A DNA stretch of 64,000 nt from Morella rubra (Eukaryota; Streptophyta; Magnoliopsida; Fagales; Myricaceae): contig CM025856.1 of NCBI GenBank assembly GCA_003952965.2, forward strand, positions 6,426,965 through 6,490,964, in the 5' to 3' direction. Position 1 is the first letter of the stretch; each line of letters opens with the position of its first letter. Both the position numbers and the translations under genes were made by a program. Under the pieces are notes generated by a model. It searched no databases. It was not told the origin of the DNA and worked only from the letters and a program-made list of their open reading frames with translations. Shown in pieces: positions 10,961 through 21,440 of the stretch.

Positions 10961-11514
10961 AAAAAAATTATAATAATTTTTTTTTTTGAGGAGAGAGTTA
11001 GAGTTTAAGTCAAATAACTCTTCCCCTTAATCTCAAGTTATATATACATTTTATAATTTGCACCCCAATTGCAATCCATAGGAAATCTTACCATGGAATA
11101 CCGTGTTAATTTTAAAGGGTAAAATAATCCGTACCTACTTCGGGAATATTACAATTCAACCATTAAGATTGTGACATGTCTTATTTATTTATTTATTTAT
11201 TTTTATGTATTTTAATAATGAAATCTTACCATGGGTGCAAATTTTAAAGTATAAAGTAATAAGTAATTTGGGGTGTAATGTATCTAATTTGATAATTGAA
11301 GTTGCATATTATAAAATGTATAGTAGTTAGAGGTTTCAAAATGTAATTTTTTTTTTAAAGTAGGCAAGAAATCGTAATACTTGCTATTTAGAAATTACAT
11401 GATCAGGATCTCATGTAGATACACATATTGTCTTTTTGCACGAAAGCATGCAGTGATGGTAGGTTACAACTTAAATTTCAAGTAGTAGTACGTAGTTCTG
11501 CATCAAACCAATAT
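10961..11514. other. AT-rich spacer with a TTAT microsatellite
   Basis: There are no ORFs of interest. A (TTAT)5 tract lies at 11181-11203 and T/A homopolymers are frequent. I see no gene. Confidence 0.6.
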
Positions 11515-13680
11515 CTATTCTGAACAGTTGCTTTTCAGAATTTTTTTACGTTTAATTTTCTTTCTTTTTATCGTAGCAAGACAAGAAAACAAAGAAGCAT
11601 CAATCATGTTTGTTTGCTTCGGTAAACACTTGAAAGGCATAAAGAAAAGGGTCCTCTGACATAAACTGGCTTCAAATGAAAGACACATTCCATGGCTGCT
11701 GCATGTTAAGGATGACCTTAATTTTTTTAAAGACGGCCATTCTGAAGGATGCATTCCTGGGGAAAAGCACTTGAGTTTTGGCAACCTTGATAGTACCAAA
11801 ACAGTTAGTTTCGGAAACTGTAGTCTCTCTGCAACTTGTGCTCCATCTTTCTCAATAACAACCTCAACCCCGCAATTATCTAGTCCAAGATATTCCAATT
11901 GCTTGAGTTTTCCAGAAACAGAGGCTGGAAAGACACTTTTCAAGCTCTCACAACCTATTAAAATTACACCACGTAAATTCTGAAAGTCGAAAGTTCCTTT
12001 GGGATCCTTCTCCCATATGTGCTTCAGCTTCGGCAGACCGGTCAATTTCAACATCTTCAATTAAGTCGCTGTCATAGCACCCATTTCTTGAAAACTAGGA
12101 ACTTCTATGTCAAATACTTTAGTTAGGGAACCACAATTATCTATAATCAACAGCTCCAGGCGCCCAAGTACTTTCATCATCGTGGTTGGAAAGAAGCTCT
12201 TAAGATTTGCACATTGTTGAACATTCACTTGCCGAAGCTTGCAACAGGAGTTTGCCGTGAATCGGTTATGCCACATGCTTTCCATGCCATCGATGTGAGA
12301 GATTGTCAATAGTTCCAATTTGGGCATTGCAACCTGCAGTGTTGGTCCAACATGTGTTAAATAATGACCTATCTAAGGATCTTAATTTCACGTGATTGAA
12401 TATGGGATGCAGAAGTAAAAGATCATTCACCCTCGAGCTTTTTTATTCAAAAGATTACGTTCTACATATTACAATTGAAGCCTAGAAGGGACATCTTTCT
12501 AAGGTTGGAAAAGGATAAACGCAAGACAAAGAAGAAGTAAGAAGTAAGAAGTAAGAAGCGAAAGAGATTTACCTCTTCATTGAATAGCGGTTGCATTACT
12601 TTATGAGGTTTCTTGTCTGTAGTCATTTCTCTGTCTTCTTCGCGTGCAATCGTGCTTGAGCTGACAGGGTTGAATATAAAAGTCATAAACTTAGGGCACT
12701 TCTCTATGCACAAGTGCTTCATGGATGGAAATTGGATATTACGTCAGATGCAGAATCTCTCCAGGATTGGCAGATGTTGCAGGAACAAATTTTGCAGGCG
12801 AGGGAACAACTCCACAGGACTTGCTATTTCTTCTTCTCCAAAATCTTCTGTAAGTATCTCTTCTATATCCTTGCATTCCACAACTTGAAGTATTTGGGGT
12901 TGGACCATAGCTCTAGCTGTAGAGAACGATAATAGATACCTCATATAACTACAGCCCTTCACAGTTAAGGATAACAAATTTTGAAACCTCGAAGAAGTAG
13001 GTTGGATGTTCGTTAATCTGCCAGAGAACCTTGTCATCTCTTCCAAGTGTATCGAGGACAGTTCCAACAATCTCAATTCGGGGAACAGAACCTGGATATA
13101 TGAGGTTGTCAAAATATGTAGTGTCTTAATCTGCAATGTGTGAGCAAGGACATACCTTTTCGCGTAAAACCGGCATGTAAAATTCATTGTTTTCCTCCGG
13201 AATAATTTCTCCAGCTTCAGCTATGGATAAACTTCCTTTGCTTAAAAGGCCAAGGAGCTTTGGAAGAGAATCTAGCACCAACTTCTCCAGTTGAGGGAAT
13301 AAGATCCTATCCCCATCTTTTATTTCGCCGCCTTCTTTCACGACTATTGTTCTCATGATGCCGCATTATTTTATCTCCAATTCGTGGAGTAGTGAAAGGC
13401 CCCTCGCTATCGATGATGAGAAGAGAAACTTTAAGTTCTGAGAATGGTCCACCCTTATAACTCTCAACTTGCCAAAGGATGCAGAGGGAAGTTGGCCTCG
13501 ACATATTGCTTCCAAGTTGATCATATTTTTGAGAATAACTGTCTCCAAATCAGGAAAGGCGATATCTGAAATGCTCGAGTTAACGATATGCTTAATCTCA
13601 GCATTGTTTTGGATATAGAGAAGCTTCAAATGTTGTAAACCTTCCATATCTAACTCTTTCACAACACTCTTAGCCCTTCA
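11515..13680 (-). pseudogene. LRR region of a broken CC-NBS-LRR disease resistance gene
   Basis: Several minus-strand frames in order (13366-13662, 13126-13356, 12744-13187, 12462-12722, 12061-12327, 11515-12060) encode irregular leucine-rich repeats of the kind at the C-terminus of plant CC-NBS-LRR immune receptors (At4g27190/RPS2-like). Typical pieces are FPDLETVILKNMINLEAI, FPQLEKLVLDSLPKL, FQNLLSLTVKGCSYMRYL and LPKLKHIWEKDPKG. No P-loop, GLPL or MHD motif of an NB-ARC domain is found in the 1.4 kb upstream, where a retroelement begins. Some breaks may be introns (the stretch 12330-12460 is non-coding), but frame changes such as at 13360 look like frameshifts. Best read as an LRR-only remnant. 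Confidence 0.8.
12531..12560. repeat. Heptamer microsatellite (AAGAAGT)n
   Basis: About four copies of a 7-bp unit, GAAGTAA in phase, lie inside a non-coding part of the LRR remnant. Confidence 0.8.
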
Positions 13681-15058
13681 ACTCATCTATAAAAAAGGGT
13701 TCGATATCTGAAATGTGGCTTTTTTACAAAAATTGAGTCAATGATTAGATAGAAAAATTTATTAAAGATTGAAATGTTTTTTTGTGTGAAAAAATCATGT
13801 TTGATTGAAAAACGTTTTTAAAATAAAAAAACATTTTGAAGACCGTGAAACAAACATAGCCTTATTTGCTGACCTTACGGTAGTAGTTGGGAAATAAATC
13901 CGATTATCATGACTTTTTTTTTCTAAGCAAATGTGATGTCAAGGTACCTGGGAATTTCGGAGGCTTATAAAGCCAATCACAGTTCAAAACAATGGGGAAA
14001 ATGGAAGAAAGATGACCAAAGCCATATAAGATGAACGGTGCGCCATTTTGCTCTGTTTCATAAGTGGGATCCTGAAACTCGGGATATGTCAATCAATGTC
14101 CCTCACAAATAAACTGTATCTGAAACAGAATTTCTACGGACTGAAGATGGTGGAAAATACGGATTTAATTTGTCACATAAATACGTTTAATCAGATCGAT
14201 GGTGATTTGTTAAGGCTTGATGTGAAGTTTGATGTTGTTGGTTTCACTTGATCTAGAGGAAGTCACGGCAGCCCTCACCTGAATAGTTTAGGTCCTCGAG
14301 CTATAAATTATAAAAAATCTTGATCACCTGAATACTTGAGGCTTGTGGGAAGTTGGGACAGTGGGGAAAGGGGATTCCATCAGCCACTTATAAAAGGCCG
14401 CCTAAACAGTCAGATGACATGACTTGTTGTCCCCAGATAGTTTATGCAATGGATTCTGTCATCCCGCAAGGCTTGCGTGAGAACAAATCTGCCGCAAGAA
14501 ACAGGGTCAAATGTGCAGGTTCATAAATATGCACAGGTGGAAGTTGAGAAAGCAAAAGAATGAAGGCAGGCAGGTAGTCCACTAGCAGCCCTGAATGGTG
14601 ATGGTGTTTAGGAGAAGCAGGGGAGTGTCCAAGCCTGGGGTTGCTATTTGGACAACTCATGCCTTGCAGGCACTCTGACATTCTTACTAAATATTACGTT
14701 GTCTTCTTCCTAAAACTATGCGAATGCTATCAATGAGACGGTACAAGAAGTCTCATACAAAATCTTGTAAATAAACCTCAAATAACACCATTTCCATACC
14801 GAAATCATTTGACCAAAAGCTAAAAGTAAAGAATCGCTAAGGCAATACGAAAAGCTAGTGGTATATGTTTCGCCAATGGCATACAATCTTTTGCTTGTTT
14901 TTGCGTCCACTTGACCATTTTCCTTCGCAACATCATTGCGGAACAACACCAAGATGATACAAAGCGAAGCACATCCAATTACAGAGATGGACATGGAAGC
15001 ACGTACCTTTCGTTTCCTCCTTTCGATGGAGAGGCAGAGCAAAGATGGAGACAGGAAT
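13681..15058. other. Non-coding stretch upstream of the LRR remnant
   Basis: No recognisable NB-ARC or other domain. A minus-strand frame at 14716-15042 is open for 108 residues and includes a hydrophobic segment, but I cannot assign it. If the LRR gene once extended here, its NB-ARC exon is gone. Confidence 0.5.
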
Positions 15059-15287
15059 TGTTGGAAAAGTCAAGGTTGTTTTATCTGTTAATGTACGTGG
15101 CTTGTTTTGGCCAAGTCTATAGGAGTAAATTGGGTTTCTACCGAGTCTTTTGCAAGTTAGTTCTTTGTTAGGAGTTAGTGACGGCAGTCTTGTTGTTAAC
15201 TCTTTAAATAGAGCCTTTTATTATAAGTCATGTTATCGAATAATTGAGAGCAATAAAAGTTCAGTTCATTGTGTCCAATACTCAACA
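15059..15287 (+). repeat. 5' LTR of the rightward copia element
   Basis: It runs from TGTTGGAAAAG to CTCAACA (229 bp) with short inverted ends TGTTG/CAACA. A TATA-like TTTAAATA lies near 15205. The five bases before it are GGAAT, but no matching copy can be found because the 3' end is lost. Confidence 0.85.
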
Positions 15288-15301
15288 GTGGCATCAGAGC
15301 C
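15288..15301 (+). other. Primer binding site
   Basis: GTGGCATCAGAGCC directly follows the 5' LTR. It is a one-base variant of the initiator Met tRNA site TGGTATCAGAGCC. Confidence 0.85.
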
Positions 15302-15469
15302 AAGTGAGTCAAAAGAAAAAGGTTTGTGGGATAGAGCGTACAGAGCAGCAGCTTTGCTTCTATTTTCAATTTTTTTTTTTTTTTTGTGCAGCAGCAATGC
15401 ACGATGGCTTCTGAAAACTTTGTGTAACCAGCTATTCCATGTTTCGATATTCATTATGATCATTGGAGC

Positions 15470-16285
15470 ATGTTAATGGAGAAAATTCTACGATCCAAAG
15501 AGTATTGGCAGATTGTTGAAGTTGGAGTAGCAGAACCAACAAATGGTTCTGCAATCACGGACCAGCAAAAAATTGATCTTGAAGGGCAGCGGTTGAAGGA
15601 CCTTAAAGCAAAGAATTATCTCTTCCAAGCTATTGATCGCTCAATCTTGGAAACCAGTCTTTGCAAGGACTCTGCTAAGCATATTTGGGATTCCATGAAG
15701 AAGAAGTACCAAGGATCAACCGGGGTAAAAAGGCAGCAGCTTCAATCACTTCGTTCAGAGTTCGAAACACTTTGAATGGAATCAGGAGAGTTGGTTATAT
15801 GTTATTTTTCAAGAACGATGACAATCGTTAACAAGATGCGGATCCATGGTGACAAGACAATGGATGTCACGATTGTAGAGAAGATTCTTCGATCCATGAC
15901 ACCAAAATTTAATTTTGTTGTCTGTTCTATAGAAGAAGCAAATGATATTGATGAACTTTCAATTGATGAATTACGAAGTTCTTTGTTAGTTCATGAGCAC
16001 AAGATTAACCAGTAGGAGAAAGAGGAACAAGCATTGCAAGCCTCATCAGAAAATCAATTAACAGCAAGCAAAGCTAATAGAGGACGAGGTAGAGGCAGAG
16101 GTCGTAGAAGAGGAAGCAAAGAAAGCAATTATCACGGAAACCAACAACAACACCAAGAGAATCAATTTCAAGGAAGACGAAAAGGACGTGAAGGCCATCA
16201 CTCAAACATTGATAGACCAAAGTCAGCAGACAAATCCAATGTGGAATGCTACAGATGTCATAGGTATGGCCATTATAAGTAAAGA
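15470..16285 (+). pseudogene. Copia Gag (UBN2 type), interrupted inside its zinc knuckle
   Basis: Three consecutive plus-strand segments form one Gag reading frame with in-frame stops at about 15773 and 16013. The first has YLFQAIDRSILE and AKHIWDSMKKKYQG, typical of UBN2 copia Gag. The second has VEKILRSMTPKFNFVV. The third is a basic R/G-rich tail and the start of a CCHC knuckle, CYRCHRYGHYK. The last Cys of the knuckle is not here but appears at 19676-19685 after the nested element, so the disruption is physically within the knuckle. Confidence 0.85.
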
Positions 16286-16290
16286 AGAAT

Positions 16291-16911
16291 ATATAGTCAT
16301 TAAAACTATCAACACATTTCTCCCCTTTGTCACATCAAAAAGACAAAGAATATGCATTCTAAGAATATCCATCATATGATTCAAAGGAATAGAGGCATAT
16401 AGACATTAAGAATTCTCCCCCTTTGTCAATCAAAAAATGAATGCATGGATGTAACTTAAAAAAAATAATCTTTTTCATCAAAAAGAACAATTTGAGGCTT
16501 TCAAATGACAATCATATTGAAATGGTATAGAGGATGACTAATGGGACTCAAGAGTCCATCGCTATTACGATAGTAGCCCACCGAGTGGGTTTGTACCAAC
16601 CTCTTAGCTACCAATGACAATTTAAAGGTCATTCTCAACCAAAAAAATTTAAGCTCACAAAATCTCATAAAAGTTCATGATTTTGTAAAAATGTCATTTT
16701 AAAGATGTTCTATTTTGATAAATGCAAGAAATATGTCAAAGAAAAATACATTTGCATTTATAACATCAACCAACAATTTAGAACATATTCTCAATCAAGG
16801 ATTTAGAAGTTACCAAAGGTTTTCCCCTTAGCATTTGTCCTCAAATGTCACAAGCCTTCTTGATAGGCAAGTTTCATCCAAGTACCTTTATTGCTCCATC
16901 CTTCTTGAATC
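16291..16911. other. Non-coding 3' part of the nested element
   Basis: No open frame. Two CTCCCC-CTTTGTC words (at about 16320 and 16412) are polypurine tracts if read on the minus strand. A recognisable 3' LTR should lie to their left, but there are only some 100 bp there and they do not match the right LTR. Confidence 0.5.
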
Positions 16912-18420
16912 CTACAAAAGAATCAAGAAAATTTTTGGTACCCAAGCTTTCTTGGGTCCTTCGGTGTTAGCCTTGGTTCCTTTTGGAACCCATGTCTTCT
17001 TGAGAGTCTTGCTCCCAAGTTTCTTCAATGCACAATCAAAAATTAGATGCCCATCTTTGTTGCAAAAATAACATGTTTGAGTAGGTGCACAAAAAGACTT
17101 AGCCTTCACAAAATAATTCTTAAAATATTTTTGGTGAATAGAAGGCTTGTAGCCTAAGCCACTTTTGTCAAAGACACATCTTTGACTATTAAGAATCAAA
17201 TCTAAAGATTTTGTTCCTTGAGTAAACTTTTCAAGGATTTTGCTTTGAGAAACATTTTGTTGTTCAAAGCAACTTTCTCTTTTCAAATTCTAAAGCTTTT
17301 TGTTGGAGTAAATCATTTTCTAGCTTTAGAGTATTTCACTCATTTTTCAATAAATCAATTTCTTTTGAAATCAAAATGAGTTTCTTTTTCAATGATGTAT
17401 ATTTTGAACCTAATTTTTCAAATTGACAAGAAGTTCATCAAAGGCATTTTGAAGTTCAATATATGAAAGTTCAGGTTCATCATCGGAAGAGTATACCTCA
17501 TTGTCTTCTAGAGCCATGAAGCACATGTTTGCGATTTCTCCATCATCTTCTTCAGGAGGAGCTTGAGATCTTTCCAAGTAGCTTTCATCGCTTTCTTTTT
17601 ATATTTGAGGCTTCTCTTCTCTTTCTTTCTTTAAGGAAGTTCTTGAACTTTCTAGTCATCAAGACTATGTCTTCCTCATCGTCATCCTCATCTTCGATTA
17701 TGGAAGATTTGAGAGCGATCCTCATCTTCTTCTTGCTCTCATCTTCATTCTCGAGCATTTGGATTTCATGGGTCATTAAAGATCCAATAAGCTCATCTAG
17801 AGGAAGCTTGGTGAGGTCCTTGGCTTCTTGTATGGCGGTCACTTTGGCTCCCATGACTTTGGTAGTGACCTAAGGATTTTTCTCACCAAATCCGAGTTAG
17901 TATAAGATTTACCAAGAGCATTCAAAGCATTTATAATGTTGGTAAATCTAGTATACATGTCACTAATGGATTCTTTCGGTGTCATTTTAAATAACTCATA
18001 GTTATGGACAAACATACTAATTTTGGACTCTTTGACTTGGTTTGTCCCTTCATGTGTAATCTCTAGAGCATGCCAAATTTCCTTAGCATTTGTGCAAGAA
18101 GATATTCTATTAAACTCTCCTCTATCTAAAACACAATATAATATGTTCATAGCTCTTGCATCTAGAGAGATTTTCTTTTTTCTAGGTCACTATATTCATT
18201 TTCGTTTTGAGGGTTTCAACCTCTCCAACTTTCTTTGTGGGAATATGTGGACCATTCAATATGCATAACCATAAATCATAATCAATAGATTGAAAATAAA
18301 TACACATCCTAACTTTCCAATATGCATAATCACTACATTAAAGAATGGTGGTCTAAGTGTGGAAAGTCCTTCAACTTGAGTGTTGAAGCTTGAAGCCATT
18401 CTAACTCAAGATTGTTTAAA
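16912..18420 (-). pseudogene. Gag of the nested copia element
   Basis: The minus strand gives UBN2-type Gag in pieces. Frame 17839-18150 has KEIWHALEITHEGTNQVKES and ISDMYTRFTNIINAL. Frame 17585-17854 has IGSLMTHEIQM and an acidic/Ser-rich part. Frame 16912-17286 has a CCHC knuckle, CYFCNKDGHLIFDC, followed by a Lys-rich tail with WVPKGTKAN. Frameshifts occur at about 17850 and 17290-17580, and the N-terminus (18150-18420) is recognisable only in mixed frames. No downstream pol domain follows. Confidence 0.8.
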
Positions 18421-18439
18421 TCTTGTATACAAGCACCAA

Positions 18440-18451
18440 GCTCTGATACCA
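18440..18451 (-). other. Primer binding site of the nested element
   Basis: The minus strand reads TGGTATCAGAGC, an exact match to the usual initiator Met tRNA site, two bases from the LTR start at 18454. Confidence 0.85.
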
Positions 18452-18453
18452 AT

Positions 18454-19675
18454 TGTGAGTCCAAGGATTAAGGCAACCCAAGAGGGAGGGTGAATTGGGT
18501 TTTCAAACTTTTTCGCTTTTAACCCCCAAAACGTGTTTGCAAAGTAAAGTCTAATTTAGCACAAGTATATTAAAGCAACAAGTAAATAAGTGCTAAATGT
18601 AAAGAGTAGGGATAGAGAAGCAAACACGTGATTTTTAGGTGGTTCGGCAAACCCGCCTACATCCACCCCTCAAGCTCCTTCACCGAGCCTTGAGGTTTTC
18701 CCACTATCTTCAATAGCATACACTCTAGCTTCTGGGTGCTAGAGAACCGTACAAGTGTTTTCCCGGGCTTAACACTCAAACCCACCCAAGTGGTTTTTTG
18801 GCTCACCACTCACAACCTAACCAAGCTTGAGATATACCTCTCTAAGCTTCTTCTTTAGTGAACAACCTCACTAAAGGAATCACCTCTTTTGAATATGAAG
18901 ATACAAGAATAAAAATCTCTTAAAGAGTAGATATAAAAATAGAAAGCTCTATCTCTTGATTCACACAAAAACAAGGATATGAAAGTGTGTTTTATGTGAA
19001 GGATGAGAATATATGGAATAGAAAGAAGCTATGTAAAATATATGTGGTCGTTGTCTATGGGAGTATGTTAGTATTTATAGGCCACATATGAAAACTAGCC
19101 GTTTATAGCTGTTGGGAGTCGTCTGTTAAAACGAGCCGATCGACCGCTTCAAGTTACCGTTACCAACGGTCATATTGTCAAAAGCTCAACGGATCTATTT
19201 CAAAACAACTAGTCGACCGCTATACCAAGCGGTTGAAGACACCCGGTCGACCTCCTCAACTTAAGCACATGATCCGGTTCAATTAAAACACGTTTTTGAC
19301 CTCTTTGAAAACACCCAATTTTAAAGACTTACTTCCCATAAGTATAAGAAAGGTTTGAGAGTTTGATTGGGGTGTTTTGAAAACCTTTAAAAACATTTTA
19401 ATCTTTCAAACAAAAGGTAAAACGATTTATGCACATTTTGAAAGATATGCAAGTGTGATTCATAATCCTTGTTAAAAGTGAAACAAGAGTTACAAGGTTT
19501 ATACCTTAAGGTCTTAAAACTTCACTTTTGAGCTCCTTGCATCTTCTTGATCTTCTCTCTTTCTTCATGTCTTTGGCTCTTTCATCAAACGTCTTTGTCT
19601 TTGAAGATGTCCGTTTCGTAAACTTGATCCATTTATTGAAATCATCAAAATCTCAATTGTGCACAAAAGCCAACA
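18454..19675 (-). repeat. 5' LTR of the nested element (about 1.2 kb)
   Basis: On the plus strand it runs from TGTGAGTCC to AGCCAACA. A minus-strand TATA box (CTATAAATA) lies at 19072-19080. The first ~200 bp resemble the solo LTR at 25725 (TGTGAGTC, then ACCCAAGAGGG..GGTGAATTGGG, and GGTGGTTCGGC), so both belong to one LTR family. Confidence 0.8.
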
Positions 19676-20670
19676 AGAATGTTATACAAATTTGAATAGA
19701 CAAAATGGAGAAAGAAATAACTTCGTAGAAAAGGAAGAAGAAGTCTCTCTTTTGATGGTGTGTTAGGTGAAGGAAGAAACTCAACAAAACATGTGGTATT
19801 TAGACACTGGCTACAGTAACCACATGTGTGGAGATAAGGAGGCGTTCTCTGACTTAGACTAAACTTTTCGCAACACTGTTAAGTTTGGTGACAATTCTAC
19901 AGTTTCTATTATGGGAAAAAGAAAGGTAACAATCCAAACCAAAGGAAATTCCTCCCACACTATCTCTAATGTTCTTTTTGTGCTAGATTTAAAGACCAAC
20001 TTGCTTAGTGTGGGTCAGTTGCAAGGAAAAGTATACGAGATTTCTATCAAAGATGGAGTATGTCAAATTCAAGATGCAAAGTTGGGCTTAATTGCTCAAG
20101 TTAACATGACGATAAATCGTATGTTCCCGCTTTATCTTCACAATGCCACTCATTCATGTTTCTCAACAACATTGAAAGATGGGGTGTGGCTATGGCATTT
20201 TCGCTATGGGAATCTAAATTTTGGTGGATTAAAAACACTACATCAGAAGAACATGATGAAGGGTCTTCCTCAAATTACATCTCCCTTTCAAGTATGTGAA
20301 GAATGTGTTGTTAGCAAACAACACCGTAATCAATTTTCACGAGGAAAATCATGGAGAGCAAAGAAGACATTGGAGCTGGTTCATTTTGATCTTTGTGGGC
20401 CAATAAATCCATCTTCCAATGGAGGTAAAAGATACTTTATTACCTTCATTGATGATTTTAGTCGCAAAACATGGGTGTATATTTTGCAAGAAAAATCTGA
20501 AGCTTTTGCAGCCTTTAAAGCGTATAAAGCGCTTGTTGAGAAAGAAGTTGGTAGCCCAATAAAAATACCTTGCACTGATTGGGGTGGAGAATACAACTCA
20601 CAAGAATTTGCAAATTTTTGTGAAGCCAATGGAATCAAAAGGCAGCTTACAGCAGCATACACGCCTCAGA
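19676..20670 (+). pseudogene. Copia protease, pre-integrase and integrase core (truncated)
   Basis: After the nested insertion the host Gag resumes and runs, with stops and shifts near 19770 and 19860, into a protease-like WYLDTGYSNHM (sequence shifted) and then frame 19911-20723. This has LLSVGQLQ, the pre-integrase LWHFRYGNLNFGGLKTL and CEECVVSKQHRNQF (CxxC intact), then VHFDLCGP, FIDDFSRKTWVY and TDWGGEYNS. The first and second catalytic Asp are present. The frame ends at AAYTPQ, just where the third catalytic residue region (QNGVAE in relatives) should start. Confidence 0.88.
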
Positions 20671-20763
20671 GGTTGCTAACATATTTACTAAGCCTCTCAA
20701 ATTGGCAGCTTTTCGAAAACTAAGAAAGATGCTTGGAGTTTGCATTTTTGATAATCCAATTTG
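20671..20763 (+). pseudogene. Copia RNase H C-terminal tail joined by deletion
   Basis: Read in the appropriate frame, GCT AAC ATA TTT ACT AAG gives ANIFTKPL, the conserved end of copia RNase H, followed by FRKLRKMLGV and a stop. It is joined to the integrase with no RT between, about 2.4 kb shorter than a normal pol. The same junction is present at 33520-33530 in the second copy. Confidence 0.8.
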
Positions 20764-20818
20764 AGGGAGGGTGCTTCGGAGCTAACCTTCAGTAAACTAA
20801 ATGTTGAAACATTAGTTT

Positions 20819-20829
20819 AAAGGAGGGAT
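20819..20829 (+). other. Polypurine tract of the rightward copia element
   Basis: AAAGGAGGGAT directly precedes the TGTTGG start of the 3' LTR, the expected position for the plus-strand primer. Confidence 0.8.
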
Positions 20830-21047
20830 TGTTGGAAAAGTCAAGGTTGTTTTATCTGTTAATGTACGTGGCTTGTTTTGGCCAAGTCTATAGGAGTAAA
20901 TTGGGTTTTTGCTGAGTCTTTTGTAAGTTAGTTCTTTGGTAGGAGTTAGTGACAACAGTCTAGTTGTTTGTTGTTACTCTTTAAATAAAGCCTTTTATTG
21001 TAAGTCATGTTATCGAATACTTGAGAGCAATAAAAGTTCAGTTCATT
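20830..21047 (+). repeat. 3' LTR, lacking its last ~17 bp
   Basis: It matches the LTR at 15059 except for a few substitutions (for example TTTCTACCG against TTTTTGCTG). It stops at GTTCATT where the 5' copy continues GTGTCCAATACTCAACA, and continues as TNT1-like internal sequence. Confidence 0.8.
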
Positions 21048-21059
21048 TTGTAGAAGAGA

Positions 21060-21440
21060 TTCTGGTGAGGTCTCAATTTCCAATGCTGCCCTAAACCTTG
21101 AAACGAGAGGTAGAGATCATGAGAAGAACCTGGCCGTGGGAGGTCAAAATCCAGGAAAGGGGTAGAAGCAATTCGAAGGTCGGGTCAACAGTCAAAGTGT
21201 TGGAATTGTGGCAAGACAGGTCACTTGAAGAAGAATTGCTGGGAACTGAAAAAGGAGAAACAGAACGACGCTGCAAATGTAGTGGAAGATGCCCTACTCC
21301 TCTCGGTATACTGCCCATTGACTCTTGGGTATTGGATTCAGGAGCTTCCTTTCATACGACATCAAGGCGCGAAATCTTGGAGAACTATGTTGCTGGAGAT
21401 TTCGGAAGGTGTATCTGGCTGATGGCACACCATTAGATAT
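21060..21440 (+). pseudogene. TNT1-like Gag tail and protease start
   Basis: The plus strand has a CCHC knuckle, CWNCGKTGHLKKNC at 21198-21239, in one frame and the protease motif SWVLDSGASFHTTSRREI in frame 21098-21436. The catalytic Asp-Ser-Gly is intact. A frameshift at about 21410 moves the continuation to the frame starting at 21325. Confidence 0.8.

Larger units (their letters stand above)
16286..19675 (-). mobile_element. Nested leftward copia element, gag only, one LTR
   Basis: Inserted in the zinc-knuckle codons of the surrounding element. AGAAT at 16286-16290 and at 19676-19680 could be its 5-bp target duplication. On the minus strand it has a 5' LTR (18454-19675), a primer binding site, and Gag down to 16912. 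It then has about 600 bp of non-coding sequence with two purine-tract-like words (GACAAAGGGGGAGAA at about 16410). No protease, integrase or RT is present, and no left LTR is seen, so the 3' half is deleted. CCCTTTGTC words and the LTR end resemble large-LTR copia lineages, but I do not assign a clade. Confidence 0.75.
15059..21047 (+). mobile_element. Rightward Ty1/copia element with nested insertion and pol deletion
   Basis: Its two LTRs (15059-15287 and 20830-21047) are about 95% alike by eye. A primer binding site follows the left LTR and a polypurine tract (AAAGGAGGGAT) precedes the right one. Gag is at 15470-16282 and resumes after a 3.4 kb insertion at 19676; protease and integrase follow to 20668, then the frame jumps to the RNase H tail. 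RT is absent. The 3' LTR lacks its last ~17 bp and runs straight into a TNT1-like element. The element could only move with help in trans. Confidence 0.88.

Noticed and set aside
13681..15058. Possible NB-ARC exon upstream of the LRR remnant
   Set aside because: I looked for P-loop, kinase-2, GLPL and MHD motifs on the minus strand and found none.
20381..20662. A minus-strand ORF of 93 codons, conserved at 33232-33513
   Set aside because: Antisense of the integrase core; conserved only because the two copies are near identical.
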